Shown: positions 8,399 to 16,452 of the stretch, piece after piece
How positions within the stretch are numbered: the first letter of the stretch is position 1
Layout of the letters: each line of letters starts with the position of its first letter
Origin: Burkholderia sp. S171
GTDB taxonomy: Bacteria; Pseudomonadota; Gammaproteobacteria; Burkholderiales; Burkholderiaceae
Length of the DNA stretch: 64,000 nucleotides
NCBI RefSeq assembly: GCF_009766085.1
Contig: NZ_LMUF01000007.1
Location: 364,504-428,503, forward strand
Direction of reading: 5' to 3'
Translations under genes and position numbers: made by a program
Notes under the pieces: generated by a model
The model's input: the letters and a program-made list of their open reading frames with translations, nothing else
Database searches by the model: none
What the model was told of the DNA's origin: nothing

Positions 8399-9439
8399 TT
8401 ATGCGGCGGCACTCGTGCGGGCCAGCGCTTCGACGCATTCCGTCACGAGCGCCGGGCCGCGATAGATCAGGCCGGTGTAGATCTGCACGAGCGATGCACC
8501 CGCGGCGAGTTTCTCGCGCGCGTCGTCGCCCGACATGATGCCGCCCACGCCGATGATCGGCACCTCGCTGCCCAACTCCGCGCGCAACTTGCGGATCACT
8601 GCATTCGATGCTTCGAACACCGGCTTGCCCGACAAACCACCGGCTTCATCGCCGTGTTTCATGCCCGTCACAGCGGTGCGCGACAGCGTGGTGTTGGTCG
8701 CGATCACGCCATCAATCTTGTGGCGCAGCAAGGTGGCGGCAATCTCCTTGACCTGCTCGTCGTCGAGATCGGGGGCGATCTTCAGTGCGAGCGGCACCAG
8801 CTTGCCGTGCAGGTCGGACAGACGTTGCTGTTTGTCCTTCAGCGCGCCGAGCAGCGCGTCGAGTTCGCCCGCGCCTTGCAACTGGCGCAGGTTTTTCGTA
8901 TTCGGCGACGAGATGTTGATCGTCACGTAGCTCGCGAACGGGTAGACGCGTTCGAGGCAATACAAATAATCTTCGGCGGCGCGTTCTATGGGGGTCTCGG
9001 CATTCTTGCCAATATTCAGCCCCAGTACGCCGCGATACCGCGCGGCCTGGACGTTCTCGACGAACTGATCGACGCCGCGGTTGTTGAAACCAAGCCGGTT
9101 GATCAGCGCCTGCGCGTCGGGCAGGCGAAACATGCGGGGGCGCGGGTTGCCGGGCTGCGCGCGCGGCGTGACCGTTCCCACTTCAATGAACCCAAACCCG
9201 AGCGACGCCAGTCCGTCAATACACGCTCCGTCTTTGTCCAGCCCCGCCGCGAGCCCGACCGGATTGCGAAAGCTCAGGCCCATGACGGTACGCGGCGAAT
9301 CGGCGGCGCGCTCGGCGAGCATGCCGGCCAGGCCGGTGCGGCCGGCGGCGCCCAGCATACGCAGCGTCAAATGATGGGCATCTTCCGCATCCATGCGAAA
9401 AAGTTGCGCGCGGGCGAGCGGGTAGAGGGAGCTGAACAC
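8399..9439 (-). CDS. pyrD: Dihydroorotate dehydrogenase (quinone), class 2
   Basis: This enzyme oxidises dihydroorotate to orotate in pyrimidine synthesis, passing electrons to ubiquinone at the inner membrane. It is 346 aa, the usual class 2 length. The N-terminal amphipathic helices ([22 protein letters not shown]) form the membrane/quinone tunnel. FMN-binding [23 protein letters not shown] and GTVTP follow, the substrate loop is NRLGFNN, and the catalytic serine lies in [22 protein letters not shown] and [12 protein letters not shown] bind phosphate. The start codon is GTG (9437-9439) by match to the family; no good Shine-Dalgarno precedes it. Confidence 0.95.
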   Translation of the reverse strand: MFSSLYPLARAQLFRMDAEDAHHLTLRMLGAAGRTGLAGMLAERAADSPRTVMGLSFRNPVGLAAGLDKDGACIDGLASLGFGFIEVGTVTPRAQPGNPRPRMFRLPDAQALINRLGFNNRGVDQFVENVQAARYRGVLGLNIGKNAETPIERAAEDYLYCLERVYPFASYVTINISSPNTKNLRQLQGAGELDALLGALKDKQQRLSDLHGKLVPLALKIAPDLDDEQVKEIAATLLRHKIDGVIATNTTLSRTAVTGMKHGDEAGGLSGKPVFEASNAVIRKLRAELGSEVPIIGVGGIMSGDDAREKLAAGASLVQIYTGLIYRGPALVTECVEALARTSAAA

Positions 9440-9571
9440 GAGGAGGAAGGGCCGGAGCGGCGTAAATTGAGACGCGCCATTTTAACGGCTTTGGGGAGGC
9501 ACGCCGAAAAGCGATGACAAGTGGATGAAAAGGGCCTTTGGAACAGGCCATCGCAGGGCCGGCTTGGATCG

Positions 9572-10462
9572 TCAGCGCCGCGGTTTATCCAGTGGCATCT
9601 TGCCGGGCATGGGCGGCGTTCCGGCGGAGTGCATGGTAGTGGGATCGAGTAAGCCCCAGTGGCCGTCGATCAGGCCCTCCAGCGGCCGGAAATTGGCCTT
9701 GTACGCCATTTTGTCGCTCTCACGAATCCAGTAACCCAGATAGACGTGGGGCAAATCCAGGCTGCGCGCCTGCTCGATCTGCCACAGGATGTTGTATGTG
9801 CCGAAGCTGGTGTGCGGCAGGCCGGGCTCGAAAAACGTATAAACCGACGAAAGTCCGTCTCCGAGGATGTCGATCATGCTGATCATGCGCAGCGTGCCGC
9901 GCTCGGGCGGGTCGTCGGCGAGATTGCCGGGCTGGCCTGCATCGGGGTTATCGGGATCAGCAGGGTCAGCGGGATTCTTGGCGCGCATAGGCTCGCGGAA
10001 CTCCACCAGGCGCGAGTTGATCCGGCTTTGCAGCAAAAATTGCTCGTACTGGTCGCGGCTGTCGCGATCCATGCCGCCGCCCGCATGCCGCGCCGACTGA
10101 TAGCGCATATAGAGCGCGTAGTGTTCTTCGTCGTAGTGAAGCGGAGCGACGCTTGCCACCAGTCCGCCATGCTGCTTCCAGATGCGCCGCTGGGTGCGGT
10201 TCGGCTTGAAGTCGTCGATAGGCACGCGCACCGGCACGCAGGCACGGCAGCCGTCGCAATACGGGCGATAGGTAAAGACCCCGGAGCGCCGGAAACCCGC
10301 CTTGACGAGTTCGGTGTAGACGTCGGAGTTGATCAGGTGACTGGGTGTCGCCACCTGGGAGCGCGCAATGCGTCCATCCAGATAGCTGCACGGGTACGGC
10401 GCCGTTGCATAGAATTGCAACGCCGAAAGCGGTGAAAGCGGCAGCTCATTGGGGTGAGTCAC
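9572..10462 (-). CDS. bpt: Aspartate/glutamate leucyltransferase (bacterial N-degron transferase)
   Basis: This enzyme attaches Leu from Leu-tRNA to proteins with N-terminal Asp or Glu, marking them for ClpS/ClpAP. It is 296 aa from a GTG start. The N-terminal ATE domain has the cysteine set C25 (YPCSYLDG) and C69/C72/C75 (PYCDGCRAC) expected of this fold. The C-terminal GNAT-like half holds YARYQSARH-like residues, [21 protein letters not shown] and [23 protein letters not shown] glycine/proline/aspartate-rich insertion ([17 protein letters not shown]) in the middle is unusual and probably a surface loop. aat lies just upstream on the same strand, so both N-degron aminoacyl-transferases are grouped. 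Confidence 0.93.
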   Translation of the reverse strand: MTHPNELPLSPLSALQFYATAPYPCSYLDGRIARSQVATPSHLINSDVYTELVKAGFRRSGVFTYRPYCDGCRACVPVRVPIDDFKPNRTQRRIWKQHGGLVASVAPLHYDEEHYALYMRYQSARHAGGGMDRDSRDQYEQFLLQSRINSRLVEFREPMRAKNPADPADPDNPDAGQPGNLADDPPERGTLRMISMIDILGDGLSSVYTFFEPGLPHTSFGTYNILWQIEQARSLDLPHVYLGYWIRESDKMAYKANFRPLEGLIDGHWGLLDPTTMHSAGTPPMPGKMPLDKPRR

Positions 10463-10572
10463 GTTGGCAGCTCTCGTTCTAAGCGTCTATCTTGCTTACC
10501 GTCCCAACCGTGCCGCAGCGGTCCGATGCAGGGCGGAAAACCTCGGTTGTGTCGCTAACTTGCATGCTATAT

Positions 10573-10599
10573 ATCACGTTCGATGCATCACGTTCGATG
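10573..10599. repeat. Two tandem copies of a 13-bp sequence between aat and bpt
   Basis: ATCACGTTCGATG occurs at 10573-10585 and again at 10587-10599 (period 14). It lies inside the 217-base aat-bpt gap. It could be a regulatory half-site pair or a simple duplication. Confidence 0.6.
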
Positions 10600-10679
10600 A
10601 TTCTGGATTCGTTCGCGAATTTCAAAGGGTGCATCGGTTGGCGTCCTGGACCTCGCGCCTCGTTCAAAACCAGCCTCGT

Positions 10680-11429
10680 TCATTCAGGCGGCAACACGGC
10701 TGGCCGAAGCGTTTCGAGCAGCGCGTATTTGTCGAATGCCCACGGGACCGGCGGTTCCCCGACCGCCCCACGCAGATGTCTCACAAATGCCTTGCGGGAG
10801 ATCTCCCGGCCGCCCAGCGACGCCAGATGCGACGTATTCTGCTGGCAGTCTATCATCTCTATTTTATGGTGACGCAAGTGTCCGATCAGCGCCGCGAGCG
10901 CGATTTTCGAGGCATCGGTGCGATGCGCGAACATCGATTCGCCGAAAAACATCCGCCCGAACGACACGCCGTAAAGACCGCCCACGCGCTTGCCCTCGAA
11001 CCACGTTTCAATGCTGTGCGCCCGTCCTTCGCGATGCAGCGAGGAATACGCTTCCACGATATCCGCCGTGATCCACGTGCCGCGCTGGCCTTCGCGCGGC
11101 GTCTGGGCGCAGGCGCGCATCACGCCGGCGAAATCTTCGTCCACGCGAATTTCCCACGACGCCTCGCGCAACACATGCCGCAGCGTTTTACGCAGTGAAA
11201 CGGAGACTTTGAATTCATCGGGAATCAGCACCATGCGCGGATCGGGACTCCACCAGAGCACCGGCTGGCCGTCGGAATACCAAGGGAAAATGCCGCGCTG
11301 ATACGCATCGACCAGACGGCTGCTCCGCAATTCAGCGCTGGCCGCGAGTAATCCGGGCGCGCCGCTTGCCTCGCCGAGCGCGCGCTCGACGGGGGGAAAC
11401 GGATCGTCGGAGGCGAGCCATGGAACCAT
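10680..11429 (-). CDS. aat: Leucyl/phenylalanyl-tRNA--protein transferase
   Basis: This enzyme transfers Leu or Phe to N-terminal Lys/Arg of proteins, creating N-degrons. It is 249 aa, of typical length. Diagnostic segments are [27 protein letters not shown], the hallmark of the family, then [31 protein letters not shown], and the C-terminal [20 protein letters not shown]. It starts 15 bases after the Nudix gene's stop, so the two are probably cotranscribed. bpt follows after 217 bases. Confidence 0.95.
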   Translation of the reverse strand: MVPWLASDDPFPPVERALGEASGAPGLLAASAELRSSRLVDAYQRGIFPWYSDGQPVLWWSPDPRMVLIPDEFKVSVSLRKTLRHVLREASWEIRVDEDFAGVMRACAQTPREGQRGTWITADIVEAYSSLHREGRAHSIETWFEGKRVGGLYGVSFGRMFFGESMFAHRTDASKIALAALIGHLRHHKIEMIDCQQNTSHLASLGGREISRKAFVRHLRGAVGEPPVPWAFDKYALLETLRPAVLPPE

Positions 11430-11444
11430 GATCCGGGGAGGCGC

Positions 11445-11990
11445 TCAGCCTTCGCGCAGCGAGCGGAAGATGTCGCCGGTATGCAGGGCGTAGTTGCCGG
11501 CGGCGCGGTCGGCGAAAAAGAAGCGCAGCGTCTGTCCGACTGTCGGGAACGCGATTTCGTCCCAAGGGATTTCGCTCTCGTCGAAGAGCTTCACTTCAAG
11601 ACTTTCCTCGCCGGCGTCAATGTCCAGATCCAGGAGCCGTGCCAGGTAAAAAAGATGCACCTGATGCACGTGCGGCACGTTCAGCAGCGTGAAGAGACTC
11701 TGGATTTCGACGCGTGCGCCGGCTTCCTCCAGCGTTTCGCGCGAGGCGCCTTCGCTGGTGGTTTCGTTCATCTCCATGAAACCCGCGGGCAAGGTCCAGT
11801 AGCCGTAGCGCGGTTCGATCGCCCGGCGGCACAGCAGCACTTTGTCGTCCCAGACGGGCACGGTCCCAACCACGTTGCGTGGATTTTGATAATGCACCGT
11901 GCCGCAATTATCGCAAACATAGCGCTGGCGATTGTCGCCAGGCGGAATGCTCAGGCTGACCTGGTGGCCGCAGACGGAACAGAATTTCAT
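11445..11990 (-). CDS. Nudix hydrolase with N-terminal zinc ribbon
   Basis: A 181-aa protein whose N-terminus carries four cysteines (C4, C7, C26, C29; FCSVCGH and YVCDNCG) forming a zinc ribbon. It has a canonical Nudix box from G70 on (GFMEMNETTSEGASRETLEEAG) with the REUXEE metal-binding helix. The architecture resembles NADH pyrophosphatase-like or NudC-like proteins, but it is shorter than NudC (about 257 aa). It probably hydrolyses a nucleoside diphosphate derivative such as NADH or ADP-ribose; the substrate is not determined. It is the first gene of a likely operon with aat. Confidence 0.88.
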   Translation of the reverse strand: MKFCSVCGHQVSLSIPPGDNRQRYVCDNCGTVHYQNPRNVVGTVPVWDDKVLLCRRAIEPRYGYWTLPAGFMEMNETTSEGASRETLEEAGARVEIQSLFTLLNVPHVHQVHLFYLARLLDLDIDAGEESLEVKLFDESEIPWDEIAFPTVGQTLRFFFADRAAGNYALHTGDIFRSLREG

Positions 11991-12266
11991 AGGGGAGAAG
12001 TCTGAAAGTGTCGTGCGAGTGTATCACCGAGCTTGATGCCCGCGGCAGCGTGGACATCGGCCAAAAAAAGGCGCCATGCAGCCGGGGTGCGCGACGGGGC
12101 GCGCCCTTGTCCTGCACTTGTCCAGATAGCCGATCAGCCCGGATCGGACGCAACCGGGCAGACGCTTGCGGCTGGCTTCTCGCTACAATAAGTGCTTCGG
12201 ATGCACCGCTTCTGGCGCTGCCGCTTTCACCATTGCACCACTCCACGGCCCATACAGATCCCCACG

Positions 12267-13532
12267 ATGTCCACCACGCCCGCCGCTCCACGCCCGCCAA
12301 TGCTGTCCACCGCCGACGCACTCGCTACTTTGCTGGCGGCCGCGCGCCGGGTGGACGGCGCACAAACCGTCGAGACCTTCGAGGCGCTCGGACGCGTGCT
12401 GGCCACAGCGGTCGTGTCGACGCTCGACGTCCCGCCCATGCGCACCAGTTCCATGGATGGCTACGCTGTGCGGGCCGCAGACCTCGCCGGCGCGTCTGAT
12501 GCGAGCGCCGTGACGCTACCCGTGTCGCAGCGTGTGCCGGCTGGCCAGACGGCCGAGCCGCTGGCTGCCGGCACGGTCGCGCGCATCTTCACCGGGGCCA
12601 CCGTGCCGCCGGGTGCGGACACCATCGTGATGCAGGAAATGGTTCGCGCCGACCATGCCGGCGCGACGTTTTCCCACGTGCCGCCGGAGGGCGAATGGAT
12701 CACCCAGCAGGGTGCGGATATCCGTCGCGGCTCTGTGATCCTGCCGGCCGGCACGCGGCTTACGCCGCAGGCGCTGGGGCTCGCGGCATCGGTGGGAAGC
12801 GCTGCGCTCGACGTGGTGCGCAAAGTGCGCGTGGCGGTGTTTTTTACGGGTGACGAACTCACCATGCCCGGCGAGCCGTTGCGCCCCGGCGCGATCTACA
12901 ACTCGAATCGTTTCACGCTGCGTGCGTTGCTTGGCGAACTGGGTTGCGACGTGACCGACCTCGGTATCGTGCCTGACCGGCTGGACGCAACCCGCGAAAC
13001 CCTGCGGTGGGCGGCACGCGATCATGACCTGATCCTCACATGCGGGGGCGTGTCAGTTGGCGAGGAAGATCATGTGAAACCGGCGGTGGAAGCCGAAGGG
13101 CGCATTTCCATGTGGCAGATCGCGATGAAACCCGGTAAGCCGCTCGCGTTCGGCGCAGTGCGGCGCGAGCCGGCCGACCAAAGCGGGGGCGAGGCGTTTT
13201 TCATCGGGTTGCCGGGGAATCCAGTCTCCAGTTTCTGCACATTCCTGCTGTTCGTGCGGCCGTTCATCCTGCGGCTGGCGGGCGCCGAAGCGGTTGAGCC
13301 GCGCGTGTACGCCATGCGGGCTGATTTCACGCAGAAAAAGGGTGACCGGCGCAATGAATTCCTGCGTGCCCGCGTGAACGAAGCCGGTGGCCTGGAGGTA
13401 TTCGGAAATCAAAGTTCGGCTGTGTTGACATCCACGGTCTGGGGCGACGGTCTGATCGATAACCCGCCGAATCACGCTATCCAGGCCGGTGAGACCGTGC
13501 GTTTTATCCCGTTTTCAGAACTGATGCGTTGA
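12267..13532 (+). CDS. moeA: Molybdopterin molybdenumtransferase
   Basis: MoeA inserts molybdate into adenylylated molybdopterin, the last step of Mo-cofactor synthesis. From ATG 12267 it is 421 aa. Domain signatures run in order: VPPMRTSSMDGYAVRAAD with the catalytic Asp region, ARIFTGATVPPGADTIVMQE, VAVFFTGDEL, ILTCGGVSVGEEDHVK, and the MoCF-like FIGLPGNPVSSF. A GTG/ATG extension back to 12192 is open but does not look like MoeA. A TACAAT -10-like box at 12184-12189 lies about 80 bases upstream. moaD and moaE follow closely on the same strand, making a Mo-cofactor operon. Confidence 0.93.
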   Translation: MSTTPAAPRPPMLSTADALATLLAAARRVDGAQTVETFEALGRVLATAVVSTLDVPPMRTSSMDGYAVRAADLAGASDASAVTLPVSQRVPAGQTAEPLAAGTVARIFTGATVPPGADTIVMQEMVRADHAGATFSHVPPEGEWITQQGADIRRGSVILPAGTRLTPQALGLAASVGSAALDVVRKVRVAVFFTGDELTMPGEPLRPGAIYNSNRFTLRALLGELGCDVTDLGIVPDRLDATRETLRWAARDHDLILTCGGVSVGEEDHVKPAVEAEGRISMWQIAMKPGKPLAFGAVRREPADQSGGEAFFIGLPGNPVSSFCTFLLFVRPFILRLAGAEAVEPRVYAMRADFTQKKGDRRNEFLRARVNEAGGLEVFGNQSSAVLTSTVWGDGLIDNPPNHAIQAGETVRFIPFSELMR

Positions 13533-13551
13533 AGTTGCGTCGAAGGCAATC

Positions 13552-13809
13552 ATGAAAGTCGAATTGAGGTTTTTTGCAGGCGTGCGCGAAGCGCTTGGCG
13601 TAGCGAATGAGAGCGTGGAGCTGCCGGACAGCGTGTCCAGCGTCGGCGACGTGCGGGCCTGGCTGCGCATGCGCGGCGGGGCATGGGCGGAAACGCTCGC
13701 CGAGGGCCGCTCGTTGCGCATGGCGTGCAACCACGAAATGACGGATCCGTCGCGACGCATCACTGAAGGCTGCGAAGTCGCGTTTTTCCCGCCCGTCACG
13801 GGAGGCTGA
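13552..13809 (+). CDS. moaD: Molybdopterin synthase sulfur carrier subunit
   Basis: An 85-aa ubiquitin-fold sulfur carrier ending in the obligatory Gly-Gly (CEVAFFPPVTGG). Its C-terminal thiocarboxylate donates sulfur to precursor Z through MoaE. The N-terminus MKVELRFFAGVREALG is typical. It lies 19 bases after moeA, and its stop is one base from the moaE start, implying translational coupling of the two synthase subunits. Confidence 0.93.
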   Translation: MKVELRFFAGVREALGVANESVELPDSVSSVGDVRAWLRMRGGAWAETLAEGRSLRMACNHEMTDPSRRITEGCEVAFFPPVTGG

Positions 13810-13810
13810 G

Positions 13811-14302
13811 ATGACCCGAGTTCGCGTGCAGGAAGCTGATTTCGATCTCAGCACGGAAGTCGCCGCGCTGCGCGCCGACAATCCCAAGGTGGGCGCGGTG
13901 GCGTGTTTCGTCGGCACGGTGCGGGATTTGAACGAAGGCCAAACCGTTCAGGCAATGGAGCTGGAACATTATCCCGGCATGACCGAAAAGTCGCTGGAGG
14001 GTATTGCGGAGCAGGCTCGAGAACGCTGGCCGGGTTCGGATGTGCTGATCGTGCATCGCGTGGGAAAACTCTTGCCGCTCGATCAGATCGTGCTGGTTGT
14101 GACAACCGCCATGCACCGGGCGCAAGCGTTCGAATCGTGTGCGTTCGTGATGGATTATCTGAAAACGCAGGCGCCGTTCTGGAAGAAGGAAAAGACGGAA
14201 CACGGCGAGAAATGGGTCGATGCCCGTGAATCCGACGACGCTGCGCTGAAACGATGGGATCTGGAGCCGCCAAAAGGGGCGGGGGCGGGGGCGGGGGCGT
14301 AG
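13811..14302 (+). CDS. moaE: Molybdopterin synthase catalytic subunit
   Basis: This is the large subunit that converts cyclic pyranopterin monophosphate to molybdopterin with MoaD. It is 163 aa, slightly longer than usual (about 150). Recognisable are VGAVACFVGTVRDLNEG, MELEHYPGMTEKSLE, VLIVHRVGKLLPLDQIVLVV and the KTQAPFWKKE active-site Lys region. The last residues are a glycine-alanine tail (GAGAGAGA) encoded by a G-rich hexamer repeat. The tail is odd, probably disordered, and likely length-variable between strains. Confidence 0.93.
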   Translation: MTRVRVQEADFDLSTEVAALRADNPKVGAVACFVGTVRDLNEGQTVQAMELEHYPGMTEKSLEGIAEQARERWPGSDVLIVHRVGKLLPLDQIVLVVTTAMHRAQAFESCAFVMDYLKTQAPFWKKEKTEHGEKWVDARESDDAALKRWDLEPPKGAGAGAGA

Positions 14303-14325
14303 GCAACGGGCAACGGGCAACGGCA
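14276..14325 (+). repeat. G-rich hexamer repeat plus short 7-bp tandem repeat at the moaE 3' end
   Basis: About four GGGGGC units (14276-14298) encode the Gly-Ala tail and the stop region of moaE. Three copies of a GGCAACG-like heptamer follow (about 14303-14325). CAACGGCA at 14318-14325 can pair with TGCCGTTG at 14348-14355, a possible hairpin between the convergent moaE and globin genes. Confidence 0.6.
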
Positions 14326-14393
14326 ATTTGCGCTCCGCTCGGCCGTCTGCCGTTGGGTATGCGGACCGGGAAACCGCAGTTATATGCTGCGGC

Positions 14394-14996
14394 TTATGCG
14401 TTGCTCGATTTGTCGCGTTCCTCGGTGTTTTCATCGCCGGACAGCCTGACCGGAAAGGGTTCGCCGTGGCTGTGGTCGGGCAACTCCGTCGAAGAAGGCT
14501 CGTTCTCGCTGCGGCCTGTGCGCAGGCGCTTGAGCGACGCCATCAAAGCGAGCTGTGCGTCCGGGATGGCATAGTCCCAGCCGAATTTGCTCAGTTGCAG
14601 GCTTTGCGCAATGCGCAGCGCGGGCTCCATGAACTGCACGGCTGCGGCGGGCTCGTAGCGGGTGTCGACGGTATCGAGGAAAAGCGTGAGCCAGCGGGCG
14701 AAGTGCTGGGGTTCAATATCGCCGAGAGGCCGGTGCGCCTCTTGGACGTTGCCCCTATATCCCTTCGTTCCAAGCACGAGGCTCGACCAGAACGTCGTCA
14801 TCTTCGCCAAATGCGTGTCCCAGCGCCCAGTGAGTTCACGGGCGAAGATCGGGCCAAGCAGCAGGTCATCGTCGACACGCCGGTAGAACGCGTTGACCAG
14901 TTCCCGGATATTGGTTTCGTCGGGTTGCGCGATGCGGACGAATGTGGCCGGTAGCGGGTCCGTCTTGCCAGGCGGCTCAGTCGGTGACTTGCTCAT
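14394..14996 (-). CDS. Group III truncated haemoglobin-like protein
   Basis: A 200-aa globin of the truncated class. RELVNAFYRRVDDDLLLGPIFA is the conserved N-terminal helix pair, followed by WDTHLAKMTTFWSSLVLGTKGYRGN. The likely proximal His is in EAHRPLGDIEPQHFARWLTLF. The globin fold ends near residue 150 and the rest is a polar, probably disordered tail (ENEPSSTELPDHSHGEPF). Group III members (for example Ctb) bind O2 or NO and help protect respiration from NO. It faces moaE tail to tail and is divergent from the NsrR-like gene 648 bases away, which supports an NO-related role. Confidence 0.82.
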   Translation of the reverse strand: MSKSPTEPPGKTDPLPATFVRIAQPDETNIRELVNAFYRRVDDDLLLGPIFARELTGRWDTHLAKMTTFWSSLVLGTKGYRGNVQEAHRPLGDIEPQHFARWLTLFLDTVDTRYEPAAAVQFMEPALRIAQSLQLSKFGWDYAIPDAQLALMASLKRLRTGRSENEPSSTELPDHSHGEPFPVRLSGDENTEERDKSSNA

Positions 14997-15644
14997 AGGA
15001 TTCGATGGCGGGTTTCAGTGGGGGATTTGTATGGCTGGCGAAACGCAGATAGCGGCTCTCGAACCGGCGAACGCAATTCCGGTCTGCCGGGTATCACCAA
15101 GATGCCACACACAGAGGGTATTTGACGGAAACGGAATAAACTACGAATCTATCGACGAATGGACTCATAAATTGGGCATATAAATGGGCGCTTAAAGCGG
15201 GCTCATAGCAGGCTCTTGAAGCCAACGTTTGCTCTATGAGCCATCCGTAAATGGGGCCAGGAGTCCTGCCGACAAGGAAACCAGGCTAACAGGCTAGGAC
15301 AATAAGTTCGACCTGTATGCGCGGCAAATAAACAAAAGATGTTTGATTGACATTCGGCTATCTGCTTTCATGATAATCGACCGTTACTCGTGATGCAGCG
15401 GATGATGCAAGCGGCGACTGGCCGTGGCGATCGTGGCCATGGCATGCTCGACAACCGGAATGCGGGGTTGGGTCAGGCACGCACGGCCTGGTTCGGGTCG
15501 AGCATGTGCCTGGCTATCTGTGCCGCCAGACGCCGTATCCTGTATCCGTGCGATTGACGCTGATTGACGCTTTTACTACGCTCCGGACCGACGTGACCAC
15601 GCGATCGGCTCTTGCGACTGATTACGCGAACTACGCGAACACCC
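14997..15644. other. Long divergent intergenic region between globin and Rrf2 regulator
   Basis: 648 bases with no supported gene. It must carry the promoters of both divergent genes. It is AT-rich around 15130-15190 and 15325-15390. A half-site resembling the NsrR operator (AAGATG) occurs at 15336-15341, but I see no convincing second half. Confidence 0.45.
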
Positions 15645-16136
15645 ATGCGACTGACCGATTACACCGACTATTCGTTACGCGTCATGCTCTACCTGGCCGT
15701 CCGGCCCGAGGGGCTGTCGACCATCCAGGAGATCTCCGACGCCTACGGGATCTCCAAGAACCATCTCATGAAGGTGGTGCAGCGGCTCGGGGAGCTGGGC
15801 TGGGTAGAAACCGTACGCGGCCGTAACGGCGGCCTGAGGCTCGATCCTCGCACACCATCGCTAAGCATCGGCGAGGTTGTGCGCAAGACGGAGAACGATT
15901 TTTCGATAGTCGGCTGTTTCGCCGATGAAAGCGAGCCCCACCGGCATTGCGTGATCCAGTCACATTGCCGTCTGCGGGGCGTGTTCGCCGCCGCGCGCGA
16001 TGCGTTCCTCGCGGAGCTCGACCAGCATACGGTCGGCGATCTGGCGTCGCCGGCTGACGAGCTCGCGGCCGTGCTCGGCATCGTGCGATTCATGCCGGCA
16101 GCGGCGGGCATCAGTCGCATCGCCGGACATGGCTGA
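15645..16136 (+). CDS. nsrR: Rrf2-family regulator, NsrR-like (Fe-S cluster, NO sensing)
   Basis: A 163-aa Rrf2 repressor. The winged helix MRLTDYTDYSLRVMLYLAVRPEG...IQEISDAYGISKNHLMKVVQRL and GWVETVRGRNGGLRL match NsrR closely. Three C-terminal cysteines (IVGCF, HCVIQ, SHCRL) supply the iron-sulfur cluster that is nitrosylated by NO, releasing DNA. ATG 15645 gives the exact family N-terminus; an in-frame ATG at 15612 would add 11 residues. The nearby truncated haemoglobin gene, transcribed divergently, is a plausible target. The NsrR call over other Rrf2 members is fairly strong but not tested. Confidence 0.85.
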   Translation: MRLTDYTDYSLRVMLYLAVRPEGLSTIQEISDAYGISKNHLMKVVQRLGELGWVETVRGRNGGLRLDPRTPSLSIGEVVRKTENDFSIVGCFADESEPHRHCVIQSHCRLRGVFAAARDAFLAELDQHTVGDLASPADELAAVLGIVRFMPAAAGISRIAGHG

Positions 16137-16452
16137 CTGAGCTTCCCGGCGCGGCTCGTGCTGGTTCTTCGACCTGGATCAGTCCATCGCCATCGTGATC
16201 CGATCACAATGGTCCTGTGACGTGCACATTCGACAGACGCCAACTCGCCGTGTTGCTCCCGACTCGACGTTTTTGCGCAGGATGAGCGCTACCAGCCGCA
16301 ATTAAGCGCTATCGAGCGCTATCAAACCGCTCGGCGCGACCCCAGCGTGTCAACCGGCATTTCGCAGAAAAATGCGGTTTTTGGGCGGCGGAACGCTTGA
16401 AAGTGCCGGATCACGCCTCATTTTGAACACATCCCGATTTGGAGGTCTCAAT
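16137..16452. other. Intergenic region upstream of clpB
   Basis: 316 bases. It contains three copies of an AGCGCTATC-like word (about 16285-16325) and the heat-shock promoter of clpB at 16396-16422. No gene is seen. Confidence 0.6.
16396..16422 (+). promoter_or_regulatory. Sigma-32 heat-shock promoter of clpB
   Basis: CTTGAAA (16396-16402) matches the sigma-32 -35 element exactly. After 14 bases, CTCATT (16417-16422) resembles the CCCCAT -10 element. It lies about 30 bases before the clpB start and fits the known heat-shock control of this gene in proteobacteria. Confidence 0.8.

Noticed and set aside
15335-15357. Candidate NsrR operator (AAGATG half-site) between globin and nsrR
   Set aside because: Only one half matches; the second half is poor and it is far from either start codon.
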